Positions 16,753-25,700 of a DNA stretch of 64,000 nucleotides are shown here, piece after piece. Each line of letters opens with the position of its first letter. Position 1 is the first letter of the stretch. The notes beneath the pieces were generated by a model, which was given only the letters and a program-made list of their open reading frames with translations, had not been told where the DNA came from and searched no databases. Origin of the DNA: Colwellia sp. 75C3 (lineage in GTDB: Bacteria > Pseudomonadota > Gammaproteobacteria > Enterobacterales > Alteromonadaceae); contig NZ_PJAU01000051.1 of NCBI RefSeq assembly GCF_002836255.1, positions 21,107 through 85,106 of the forward strand, given 5' to 3'. The position numbers and the translations under genes were made by a program.

Positions 16753-19645
16753 TTATAACGTCCTCCACTTTAGGTTCACGCTGATATCTTATTGGAAATA
16801 AACCCTGCAATTTTTGATGGCTTTTTAGTATCCATTGATCGTAAATATCATCCTTGGTGTACAGTAAATTCACTTCAAAAAATTCAATAGCTTTCTCTTC
16901 AAAAGGAAAAGCCTGATCTTCTAATAAAAAGAGGTATTGTTCTTTTTGGTCTTCATTTAGATGCTTGGGCACTTCTGATGTTAATAAAGCCTGACTAAAG
17001 TCATTGTAGATAGTTGCGATTTCATAGGTTGCTTCCGTTGCCGTTTCAGCGACCCCATACGACGAGGCGCGAGCATAATAATTAACGCTAGCCTGCATCG
17101 CTTTTTTCTTACGTTTGAGATTACGTTTTAACGGTGTCACGAGTTTCACCTTGGCGAAGTTTTTTTGCTCTGTTCGTGCTAAAGCTACTGCAGCATTGGA
17201 GGCAATAAACTTTGAGCGACCATTCTTGCTACTATTAGGCGTTTTCTTATCCACCGACAGAATTTTCTTTTGCCAAAAAAGACTTTTATTGAGTTCGTTG
17301 GTCTGACTATATAATTGCGTTAATTTATACATAGATTCAACATGAGGCATCAAAGGTTGCGGGTAGGTTTTAATATATTTTTTTAATGATCTAATTGCTG
17401 AGGTAACATCATTACTTTTTTGATATAACTCAGCCGCTTTTAGCAATGAAGCCATTTTATATTCAGGGCTATTTTCATGACTTGATAGCTTCTCCAACTC
17501 ATTAGCAGCCGCTATATCTTGTTTAGAGTTTAAGTAAGCGACAGATAGTTTTTTGGTGACATCATTCGAGTTCTTATGAAGCGGGTAAAGTGTTCTAAAA
17601 CGCTTGATATGGTCAATGGCTTGTAACCATTGTTCGCTTTGAATCGACAGGGCAATAGCATCAAATAGTCCTGACGCAGCTGTTGCCGTTTTTGGTGCTA
17701 CGTTTGAGATCCTTGCATAATGATCAATGGCAAGCTGCAGATGCTTTTGTTCTGCGGCGCTACTGCCTTGGTAGAATATTGCTAAGGCAAGGCCTTCTTT
17801 AGCCGACGATTTATCCTTACTGGTTAGTTTTGAATGTAGTTGTGAGCTTGACTGTGAAGTGTGCACTAACGCCATGTAGGTATTTTCTGCGGCTAAATAT
17901 TGTTTAGTTTGAAAATACGCATGGGCTTTAACCATATTGATATTGTTGATAAGTTTAGTGTTTCTATCACTGAAAACTAACTCAGCTAACAGAATGGTAT
18001 CGTCATACTTTTTATTGCTATAAGCCACTTCACTGGCATGAGCGATAACTTTAATGGTTTGTTTATCGGTTGGGTATTGTTGGGCATATAATGTCGAAGA
18101 GTCAATGAGTCGGTTAATCCAAACGGCCTGACTTTGTTTGTTTTTAGTGTTCGTTAATAACTTATCTGCCAAGGTAATAACTTGGTATGCCGCTTCTTTA
18201 TTTGTGATGGTTTCTTCATCAAAACCCGCTAACTGATAATACTTAAAGGCAAGGTCTTCATTTTTATGCTGTAAATATAATGAGGCGAATAAAAAGTTAA
18301 TATTGTCTTGGCGAGAATAAGCAGAAAAGTGCGTTAAATAGTTTTTATACCAACGCTCAGCACGAGAAAAATCAGCTGACTTATTACTTTGCTGATACTG
18401 TTTATGGTAAGTCGCCGTTTCAATTAATATATGTTTTTTAAGTGCTAGGTTTATGGATTCAAAACGTTTTTTATACTGTTTTTTATTTTTAAGCCAGTAG
18501 CTACTTGTCGGTTGATAGTCAGTATAAAACTGTTCGAAAGCAGCCTTTCGTTGTTCAACAAAACCGGCTTTTTTCCAGATATCGACAATTTTTAAGGACG
18601 CTTTCGCTGAAAACTCTGCATCAGGATACAGAGAAATATAACTGTCTAAAGTACTTACCGCATCGTTATATCGCTGTTGCTTGAGGAAGGTTTCACTCAA
18701 ACTGCTGTAAATATAATATAAGTTATTTACATGCTCAGTTTGTTGAAAGTACAAATTTAATGGTTCAACGCCCCCCATGTAGGAAAATGATAAGCCCATT
18801 GCGCGAAAATACTCATCAAATAAACTCTGCTTACTTGCGTTTAATTGCTCGTACTGTTGAAAATCATTAACGTTGATAACCTGGACAAAGTCATCGGCAG
18901 CTTCAATATAGAACTCTTGTTTAAAACGAGCCCAGCCACGTTTATATAACGACTTCTCATAAAATACCGCATTGTTTTTGGCAAAGATAATTTCAGTATA
19001 TTTATCTTCTGCTAAGGCATATTTCTTGGCACTAAAGGCATATTCAGCCAACCTAAACTGTGCTTCTATATAATAAGTTGATTTAGGATACCCCTTAACC
19101 AGTGCTTTTAATGCTTGGTGTGTTTGATCATAACCGCCCTTTTGATCGTAAGCCTTAGCTAACTGATAAAGCGTTACATCATTGTGTTTAGCCTTGGGGT
19201 AATCCTTTATTGATGTTTCTAATAACTTAATGGTGCGGTTAAGCTTTTCTTCAGCCAAGGTAGACTCAACATCTTCTGCCGTAGAGTTTTGTTGTAATTC
19301 TTCAGATAGTTTAAATTCGATAGCTGCCAGTCTATTTAAAGCATCTGCACGCGATAAATCAGATTTTGAAGCATGCTTTAAATAATTAACGTAGGCGTCA
19401 CGAATGTCACTTTCAGAGGTGGCGATAGCTTTCTCTTGTTTGTTATTTTTTGTTTGTTCATTGCTATCGATACTTTGTAGTGTTTTTAGTGTTTGTCGTG
19501 AGTTTTCTTGCTCGTTACAGGCACTAAGCAATAAACTTAAACAGCAAGCTATCAGTAGGTAACGTATTGATGATTTTGCTTTTTTTACTTTAGATAGCCT
19601 TTTTTTCGAGGCCATTAATTTAGTTAGCATTAAGATAAGCGGCAT
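16739..19645 (-). CDS. Large TPR lipoprotein
   Basis: 968 residues. A lipobox-like LLSAC follows a hydrophobic stretch near residues 28-43, after a basic leader; internal ATGs could be the real start. The rest is a helical array of many tetratricopeptide repeats (for example LYQLAKAYDQKGGYDQTHQA and FRLAEYAFSAKKYALAEDKY), giving a long solenoid probably in the periplasm. The start overlaps the upstream stop as TAATG. Similar long TPR proteins accompany ExbB/ExbD/AgmX-type genes, and a set of these lies at 47.4-50.1 kb. The precise role is unknown. Confidence 0.8.
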   Translation of the reverse strand: MPLILMLTKLMASKKRLSKVKKAKSSIRYLLIACCLSLLLSACNEQENSRQTLKTLQSIDSNEQTKNNKQEKAIATSESDIRDAYVNYLKHASKSDLSRADALNRLAAIEFKLSEELQQNSTAEDVESTLAEEKLNRTIKLLETSIKDYPKAKHNDVTLYQLAKAYDQKGGYDQTHQALKALVKGYPKSTYYIEAQFRLAEYAFSAKKYALAEDKYTEIIFAKNNAVFYEKSLYKRGWARFKQEFYIEAADDFVQVINVNDFQQYEQLNASKQSLFDEYFRAMGLSFSYMGGVEPLNLYFQQTEHVNNLYYIYSSLSETFLKQQRYNDAVSTLDSYISLYPDAEFSAKASLKIVDIWKKAGFVEQRKAAFEQFYTDYQPTSSYWLKNKKQYKKRFESINLALKKHILIETATYHKQYQQSNKSADFSRAERWYKNYLTHFSAYSRQDNINFLFASLYLQHKNEDLAFKYYQLAGFDEETITNKEAAYQVITLADKLLTNTKNKQSQAVWINRLIDSSTLYAQQYPTDKQTIKVIAHASEVAYSNKKYDDTILLAELVFSDRNTKLINNINMVKAHAYFQTKQYLAAENTYMALVHTSQSSSQLHSKLTSKDKSSAKEGLALAIFYQGSSAAEQKHLQLAIDHYARISNVAPKTATAASGLFDAIALSIQSEQWLQAIDHIKRFRTLYPLHKNSNDVTKKLSVAYLNSKQDIAAANELEKLSSHENSPEYKMASLLKAAELYQKSNDVTSAIRSLKKYIKTYPQPLMPHVESMYKLTQLYSQTNELNKSLFWQKKILSVDKKTPNSSKNGRSKFIASNAAVALARTEQKNFAKVKLVTPLKRNLKRKKKAMQASVNYYARASSYGVAETATEATYEIATIYNDFSQALLTSEVPKHLNEDQKEQYLFLLEDQAFPFEEKAIEFFEVNLLYTKDDIYDQWILKSHQKLQGLFPIRYQREPKVEDVINALH

Positions 19646-21075
19646 TATTGTTCAACCGTATTGTTGTCATATAGTCTAGCGAGACCATATCTAGATTGAT
19701 TTAAATAGCTATTCAACTGAGCCACTCTGTTTTGCATAATACTTTTTGCCATTTTAGCGGTGAGCTCATCATATTCTTTGGTTAGCGTTATTAAGTCTCG
19801 GCTAAGCTTCGGGGTATTTAAGCCAGCAAGCTGAGTCTTATATTGTGAGGCGTTGTGACGCTGAACAAAGAAATATTGTGGGTACTCAGTTAAAAAATCA
19901 ACATAGGTATTTTCAATAGTCATGATGGCGCCATTTTTAAGTGTTATTGGCGACTTGTTAAAATTGATTGGTGTATTAATTAACTGCGTTAATGCGATGA
20001 TTTTATTTTGATAATAAGTTGATGCTTGAGAATACCCCAGTGAAGCGGTAGCAAGTTGTTGTGATTTTTCATAAAAAAATGGCATTAATAAATAAGCTTC
20101 ATCAATATTCAGATCATCACCGGTTTTATTTTTTAAAAAACGCGTCGCATTTAACGCGCCAATGTAATCATCTTGATGAGCTGCGGTTAACGCAATACCC
20201 AGCAACGCTTGATTGCTATAACGGCTAGTTAAACCGACTGATTGAAATGTTTTTCTAGCATTACGATAATAGGCTTGATTAAGAAGTGAATATCCTAAGG
20301 TGATATATAAACGGTTCAATGTTTTTTCTTGATTTTCTGCCTGTTCAGAAGCTAATAATTGAGAAATAAGTTGATGCCCATCAGTCCACCAACCTTGTCT
20401 AATGTTAGCCAGTGCTATATTGAACTGCGCAGCGATGTAGTCTTTAGCTGTCACGGGTATTTTTACATAGGCTTTTATTGACGCTTGATGTTCGCCTTGT
20501 TTTTGTAATGAAATGCCCTTGATTAATAATGCATGGTGGTAATGCGTCAAGGGTAATTTACTCATACTATCATCAAGGTAAGTTAGTACTTCCTGCCAAT
20601 CTTCACGTTGAAAATAAAAGTCAGCTAACAGGTAATTAAGCTGTGTATTTACATTATCATCGCCTTGGCGATTAATGTTTTTGATGAGCTTATTAGCGCT
20701 TGGTAATGCGTTGTTATCTAACACGGCTTTAACTAAAGAAATAACCTTTGGGTCGTCGTAGTCACGGCTAAGTAAGAATTCATTTCTAAGAATTAAGGCA
20801 ATGGCTTTTACTGGGCTATTATTTTTATTTGCACGCTGTACCGCTTGCGATAACGCCCCAATGGAATTAAATCGGGCATCTTGTAGTGCAGGTGTTTTAA
20901 TTATTTTTTTATAAAAGTCTTTGCTAAACGTCTGGTGCGCTTTATCCAAACTATCTAACTGTGTTTGATAGGTATTAATATCGGTTGCGACACTGCAGGT
21001 GCTAGCAAGTGAGCCTAGTAAAAATAAGCTGATATAAAGAGAACGTACAAGCATGCGAGTAACAGTGATTTTCAT
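19645..21075 (-). CDS. Periplasmic TPR-rich protein
   Basis: 476 residues with an N-terminal signal (residues about 10-30, LYISLFLLGSLASTCSVA). Helical repeat segments of TPR type follow (FYFQREDWQEVLTYLDDSM, LLIKGISLQKQGEHQASIKA, GYSLLNQAYYRNARKTFQSV). It is the first gene of the four-gene TPR operon and lies 176 bases beyond the tssH stop, after a large hairpin. It is probably a scaffold in the same envelope complex as the next two TPR proteins. Confidence 0.75.
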   Translation of the reverse strand: MKITVTRMLVRSLYISLFLLGSLASTCSVATDINTYQTQLDSLDKAHQTFSKDFYKKIIKTPALQDARFNSIGALSQAVQRANKNNSPVKAIALILRNEFLLSRDYDDPKVISLVKAVLDNNALPSANKLIKNINRQGDDNVNTQLNYLLADFYFQREDWQEVLTYLDDSMSKLPLTHYHHALLIKGISLQKQGEHQASIKAYVKIPVTAKDYIAAQFNIALANIRQGWWTDGHQLISQLLASEQAENQEKTLNRLYITLGYSLLNQAYYRNARKTFQSVGLTSRYSNQALLGIALTAAHQDDYIGALNATRFLKNKTGDDLNIDEAYLLMPFFYEKSQQLATASLGYSQASTYYQNKIIALTQLINTPINFNKSPITLKNGAIMTIENTYVDFLTEYPQYFFVQRHNASQYKTQLAGLNTPKLSRDLITLTKEYDELTAKMAKSIMQNRVAQLNSYLNQSRYGLARLYDNNTVEQ

Positions 21076-21157
21076 TAAAGGGTCTTCATTTGATGTGGGC
21101 TATTTAGCTACATCCTAGGGTTAATATTTAGTGCTGAATTAATGAGCGTGTAAACTA

Positions 21158-21212
21158 AGATAAATCAGCGAGTAAACTAACCTTGGTTAGCGTACTCACT
21201 GATGTGTTATCT
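21158..21212 (-). terminator. Long hairpin between tssH and the TPR operon
   Basis: Four consecutive complementary blocks (AGATAA/TTATCT, TCAG/CTGA, GAGTA/TACTC, CTAAC/GTTAG) form a stem of roughly 20 pairs closed by CTTG. It lies just after the tssH stop codon. The T-run is on the plus-strand side, so on the minus strand it is a strong structure but not a classic intrinsic terminator. Confidence 0.55.
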
Positions 21213-21250
21213 TTTTAAGTCACTTACTGAGTCACTTATTGAGTAATGAG

Positions 21251-23998
21251 CTACGTGAGGTGGTAAGTAAATAAACCGTCTTCAGTAACCTTGACTTCAA
21301 TATTCGATATTTCTTCGTTATTCGAGAGTTTAGTTAAACACTCAACAGCCATTGCCGGTAAAAGCGTACGCGTTAAAATATTTTCAATATTACGCGCGCC
21401 GGTATCTACCTCTTGGCATCGGGCAAGAATATGCAACATTACTTCTTCATCAAAAGTAAAGGTCGCGTTGTAATGTTCTTTAACGCGCTTAGCAATACGA
21501 TTCATGTTGATTTTACATATTTTCAGTAAGTTCTCATCACCTAATGGGTAATAAGGAATAACGGTCGTTCTGCCAAGAAATGCTGGTTTGAAGTAGTTAA
21601 GTAACTGAGGTCTAAAGTTATCTAACAATACATCTGGATCTGGCAATTCTTCGCTTTGCGCACAAATAGCACGAATATGCTCTTCACCTGCGTTTGACGT
21701 CATAATGATAATGGTATTTCTAAAGTCGATATCACGACCTTCACCATCTTTGATGGTGCCTTTATCAAATAAGTTATAGAAAATATCTTGCACACCTGGA
21801 TGCGCTTTTTCCATTTCATCAAGTAAGATAATGCTGTGTGGTTTTCTACGCGCAGCTTCGGTTAATACACCACCTTCGCCATAACCAACATAACCTGGAG
21901 GAGAGCCAAGTAACATAGACACTTTATGCTCTTCTTTGAACTCTGACATATTGATACAGGTGATATTTTGCTCACCACCGTATAACTCATCAGCCAGTGC
22001 TAGTGCAGTTTCGGTTTTACCAATACCACTTGAGCCAACCATAAAGAATACACCAACGGGTTTACGCGGATCAGTTAACCCAGCACGTGATGTTTTGATA
22101 CATTCAGCGATAGCTTCTAATGCATGGTCTTGACCAATAATACGTTTTTGTAAGGTATCTTTTAGACCCATAATTGATTTGATTTCGTTGGAAACCATTT
22201 TACCAACAGGAATACCGGTCCAATTAGCAACTACTTCAGCAATGGCTTGACTACCGACGTTAACTTGAATCATGGGCTCATCGCCTTGCATGTCAGTTAA
22301 GGTTGCCATTAAGCTATGCAATTCTTGTTTAGTCGCAGCAATTTCATCAGCCGTTAATATTTTGGTTTCTTGCTTTTTCTCAGTCGATGAAGCTGCTTCA
22401 GCGCTAGTTTCTACCGTATTTTCAGATTTAACACCCTCAGAGTTAGCATTAATAGCTTTCTCAGATTTAGCTAGACTCTGTTCTATTTGTTGTTGCAAAC
22501 CATGAATCTTAGCAACCACACCGAGCTCTTCTTGCCATTGTGCTTCTTGAGCAACTAATAATTCGCTAAGAGAAACTTGCTGAGCATTTAATTCATCAAT
22601 GGTTTCCTGATGGTCGCCTAAAGTCGCTTGCTCACGCTCTAACGATTTTATCGTTGTTTGCGCTTGAGTAATATTACGTCGAGTATTTTCAACCGCTTCA
22701 GGGGTCGAGCTTTGGCTCAATGAAACGCGTGCACAAGCGGTATCAAGTAAACTAACCGACTTATCAGGTAGCTGGCGTGAAGTAATATAACGGCTTGATA
22801 ATTTCACTGAATCAACAATGGCTTCATCCATGATGCGAACACCGTGGTGACTTTGTAATACTTCAGCAATTGCGCGCATCATGTTAATGGCTTTTTCTTC
22901 GCTAGGCTCTTCAATTTTTACTACTTGGAAGCGACGTGTTAATGCCGGGTCTTTTTCAAAGTATTTTTTGTATTCAGCCCAGGTCGTTGCTGCAATGGTG
23001 CGTAACTCGCCACGTGCTAAAGCAGGTTTTAATAAATTAGCTGCATCGCCTTGGCCTTCTTTGCCACCAGCACCAATTAAAGTGTGCGCTTCATCAATGA
23101 ACATGATGATAGGTTGTGGAGAGGCTTTTACTTCAGCAATTACAGATTTCAAACGGTTTTCAAATTCACCTTTAACACTGGCACCGGCTTGTAATAAGCC
23201 TAAGTCGAGTGAGCGAACACATACACCTTTCAGTGCGTCAGGTACGTCACCCGAAGCGATACGCAAAGCGAAACCTTCTACTACTGCTGTTTTACCAACC
23301 CCCGCTTCACCCGTTAAAATAGGGTTGTTTTGACGACGACGAATTAAAATATCAATAATTTGTCTGATTTCTTCATCACGGCCTAAAATAGCATCGATTT
23401 TGCCTTGCTTGGCATCTTCGGTTAAGTTCACGGTAAACTTATCTAATGATGGTGTTTTACTTGGTGTGCCAGGCATTGGAGCACGACCGGTAGAGGTATC
23501 ACCCATGGCACTCGATAAAGATTCTGCCGTGGTACCAACAATTGCGCGCGTTACTTCACGTAATGATTCAGGTTGAATTTTCTTTAATTCACCTGATAAT
23601 GCTGAGGTTGATTGACGCATACTATCGTCAAGCATTAAGGCAGTTAGAATGTGAGCTGATGTCGCTATGCCATGACCATATTCAACCGAGGCAAGCATCC
23701 AGGCATTTTTGCTGATATCAACAATACTTGGAGATAATGCCGGCGCTCGAGTATTGCCGCCTTTAATGCGATCTAACTCTCTATTTAGGTCTTGATGAAG
23801 TCTGCCAAGGTCAATGTCAAACTTATCAAAAATAGCCAAGATATCACTATCGGGTACTTCTAATAATTTTAATAACCAGTGTTCAATCTCAACATTATAA
23901 TGAGTACGTGAAAGACAAAGTCCCGCAGCTCCTTCTAGCGCATTACGAGAGGTTTCATTCAACCTACCGACTAATGATTTTAAATCAATTGTAACCAT
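21251..23998 (-). CDS. tssH: T6SS ATPase ClpV (TssH)
   Basis: 915-residue Clp/Hsp100 ATPase that recycles the contracted TssB/TssC sheath in the cytoplasm. An N-terminal Clp-N repeat domain (about 10-160) precedes the first AAA+ module with Walker A GEAGVGKT. A coiled middle domain follows, and a second AAA+ module with GSSGIGKT and LLDEMEKAHPG. The middle region carries an Ala/Ser/Glu/Lys-rich insertion of about 60 residues. It is the last gene of the minus-strand T6SS operon, 53 bases after the lipoprotein gene, with an AGGGAA ribosome site. Confidence 0.95.
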   Translation of the reverse strand: MVTIDLKSLVGRLNETSRNALEGAAGLCLSRTHYNVEIEHWLLKLLEVPDSDILAIFDKFDIDLGRLHQDLNRELDRIKGGNTRAPALSPSIVDISKNAWMLASVEYGHGIATSAHILTALMLDDSMRQSTSALSGELKKIQPESLREVTRAIVGTTAESLSSAMGDTSTGRAPMPGTPSKTPSLDKFTVNLTEDAKQGKIDAILGRDEEIRQIIDILIRRRQNNPILTGEAGVGKTAVVEGFALRIASGDVPDALKGVCVRSLDLGLLQAGASVKGEFENRLKSVIAEVKASPQPIIMFIDEAHTLIGAGGKEGQGDAANLLKPALARGELRTIAATTWAEYKKYFEKDPALTRRFQVVKIEEPSEEKAINMMRAIAEVLQSHHGVRIMDEAIVDSVKLSSRYITSRQLPDKSVSLLDTACARVSLSQSSTPEAVENTRRNITQAQTTIKSLEREQATLGDHQETIDELNAQQVSLSELLVAQEAQWQEELGVVAKIHGLQQQIEQSLAKSEKAINANSEGVKSENTVETSAEAASSTEKKQETKILTADEIAATKQELHSLMATLTDMQGDEPMIQVNVGSQAIAEVVANWTGIPVGKMVSNEIKSIMGLKDTLQKRIIGQDHALEAIAECIKTSRAGLTDPRKPVGVFFMVGSSGIGKTETALALADELYGGEQNITCINMSEFKEEHKVSMLLGSPPGYVGYGEGGVLTEAARRKPHSIILLDEMEKAHPGVQDIFYNLFDKGTIKDGEGRDIDFRNTIIIMTSNAGEEHIRAICAQSEELPDPDVLLDNFRPQLLNYFKPAFLGRTTVIPYYPLGDENLLKICKINMNRIAKRVKEHYNATFTFDEEVMLHILARCQEVDTGARNIENILTRTLLPAMAVECLTKLSNNEEISNIEVKVTEDGLFTYHLT

Positions 23999-24051
23999 AT
24001 CTATTCCCTATTGTTCACGTGATGTTATTTACTTTGGTAAGTTTGTTGGTA

Positions 24052-24492
24052 CTAACAAACGCCTTGTACGCTGTCGCAGCAGGAGATGCCGCAAATTTTG
24101 GTAAAACTCTTTTGTCCATTATAAAACTCACCGACACCGCCAGCACGAAGAACCCAATGGATTTGTTCATCAGCTAAAAAAGCAATGCCAGAAGAATAAC
24201 AGGGCAACTCTCTCTTATTGCTACTGGCTTGTTTATCATGTGTTAGTGCTGAATTTAGGTAAAAACTTTTTAACTTTTCAGTACTGACATAAAAGCCCTT
24301 ACATGCTTCTGTCATTTCAGGACGACTGTTAATATTCTCACCTTGCGCCAGTATGGTAATCTCGGTTAATTCATTAGCGCTTCTGCTTGACGAACAAGCA
24401 TTGAGGAAAACCAAACACAGCAGTAACAACATGACTAACATTGGCGGAGCTACTGTTTTGTTAACGGTAAAATATTTATAAAAAAGATGCAT
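24052..24492 (-). CDS. T6SS-operon lipoprotein with a cysteine-rich C-terminus
   Basis: 146 residues with a clear lipobox (VFLNAC) after a Leu-rich signal peptide. The mature part has paired cysteines (EACKGFY, ELPCYSS, and KICGISCC...GVC), suggesting disulfides in the periplasm. It starts 2 bases after the tssG stop and precedes tssH, so it is embedded in the core operon. It does not look like TssJ, which is at 35583-36077. No family is recognised; it may be a second T6SS lipoprotein or an accessory anchor. Confidence 0.65.
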   Translation of the reverse strand: MHLFYKYFTVNKTVAPPMLVMLLLLCLVFLNACSSSRSANELTEITILAQGENINSRPEMTEACKGFYVSTEKLKSFYLNSALTHDKQASSNKRELPCYSSGIAFLADEQIHWVLRAGGVGEFYNGQKSFTKICGISCCDSVQGVC

Positions 24493-24494
24493 TT

Positions 24495-25700
24495 TTATCT
24501 CACTGATATCGGTATATCTACCACGGAATTGTCATGTTCGCTGCTTATGCTCTTACTCGATAACCAACTGGTCCAGCCTAAAATTGGTTTGTTTTTCGAG
24601 GCAAAACTTACCTGACTAGGTAGTTCTTTTTTGAGCGTTCGTAAGATGAAACTATAATCTTGTTCAAAACCTAAATATAAGCGTACCAACTCATCCAGTG
24701 CTTTAAGATGAGGTGTTTGCGGGGTGAATTTTTGTAACTGTTTGGCCGTTAAGGGGCCTAAAATAATATTAATTTTTCCTTGGGCAAAAAAACCACTTTT
24801 GCCTAACATTACCGTTCTGCCTAATTGATTATTTTGTCCAGCAGCGCCGTTAAGTGGCATTCTTGTTCTGACATCGTCTATTAAAGGTTGCCATTGGCCA
24901 ACAAACTCTTTTATTTCGACCGGCAATTCAAAGTGACTTTCAAGGATTTGCTTAAGACCTGATGCACTACGTACAGAACTACTAAGTAAACCCGCATAGC
25001 GTAATAATGACTCGTCTTTGGTGTATAAACGGTCGGTCAGGTTATCAGTACCTAGGCCAACCAACGCCAATAACATTTTGGTGAAATTATCGGTTTGGGT
25101 CTTCGCTTGATTACGTGTACTTTTTTTAGTCTGACCGCTTTGAATGTCAACACTTTGAGTATTACTACTTTGAGTATTAACGCTTTGACCGTTACTACTT
25201 TGAGTATTGTTACGTTGAGTTAAACGACAACGTTCATACTCTAACGGGGCAAAATATTTGACCGATGATTGATAAAACAATGAAGCGGTTCGGTGATTAA
25301 ACAAATTAAAAAATTCGGATATTGTTTTATCTTTAACTTTTAAACGCTTTAATACCGTCTCAGTATAGTGATAAGGCAATACGCCATTACTGCCGGTCAA
25401 ACCAATAAAATTCAACTCCATTTTCCATTGATTATTCTCTTTATTATCTTGATATAAAGGTTCAACGGATGAAATTTCAGAAGAAGGAAACGATAACGAT
25501 TGACGGCTGGTAAAACGGATACATTCAGATAGTGGAGGCATAAAGCGTCCCACAGATTGAATTGCCGAAACTTCAACCATGTCGTTATAGTTATTACTGC
25601 GCTCAATCACCCTGACAGCTTGCTTAAAAGAAAACTGGTATGGATGCTGAGCTAATGTATCTATTACAGCAGTATTTTTTCGCCAGCTCGCGGTGGACAT
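24495..25700 (-). CDS. tssG: T6SS baseplate subunit TssG
   Basis: 401 residues. N-terminal QHPYQFSFKQAVRVIE, then LNFIGLTGSNGVLPYHYTE and FNLFNHRTASLFYQS are TssG (ImpH/VasB) signatures. A Ser/Gln/Asn-rich stretch with repeated TQSSN/TQSVN units lies around residues 167-195, an unusual low-complexity loop for this family. The gene overlaps the end of tssF by 37 bases. TssG pairs with two TssF subunits in the baseplate wedge. Confidence 0.93.
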   Translation of the reverse strand: MSTASWRKNTAVIDTLAQHPYQFSFKQAVRVIERSNNYNDMVEVSAIQSVGRFMPPLSECIRFTSRQSLSFPSSEISSVEPLYQDNKENNQWKMELNFIGLTGSNGVLPYHYTETVLKRLKVKDKTISEFFNLFNHRTASLFYQSSVKYFAPLEYERCRLTQRNNTQSSNGQSVNTQSSNTQSVDIQSGQTKKSTRNQAKTQTDNFTKMLLALVGLGTDNLTDRLYTKDESLLRYAGLLSSSVRSASGLKQILESHFELPVEIKEFVGQWQPLIDDVRTRMPLNGAAGQNNQLGRTVMLGKSGFFAQGKINIILGPLTAKQLQKFTPQTPHLKALDELVRLYLGFEQDYSFILRTLKKELPSQVSFASKNKPILGWTSWLSSKSISSEHDNSVVDIPISVR

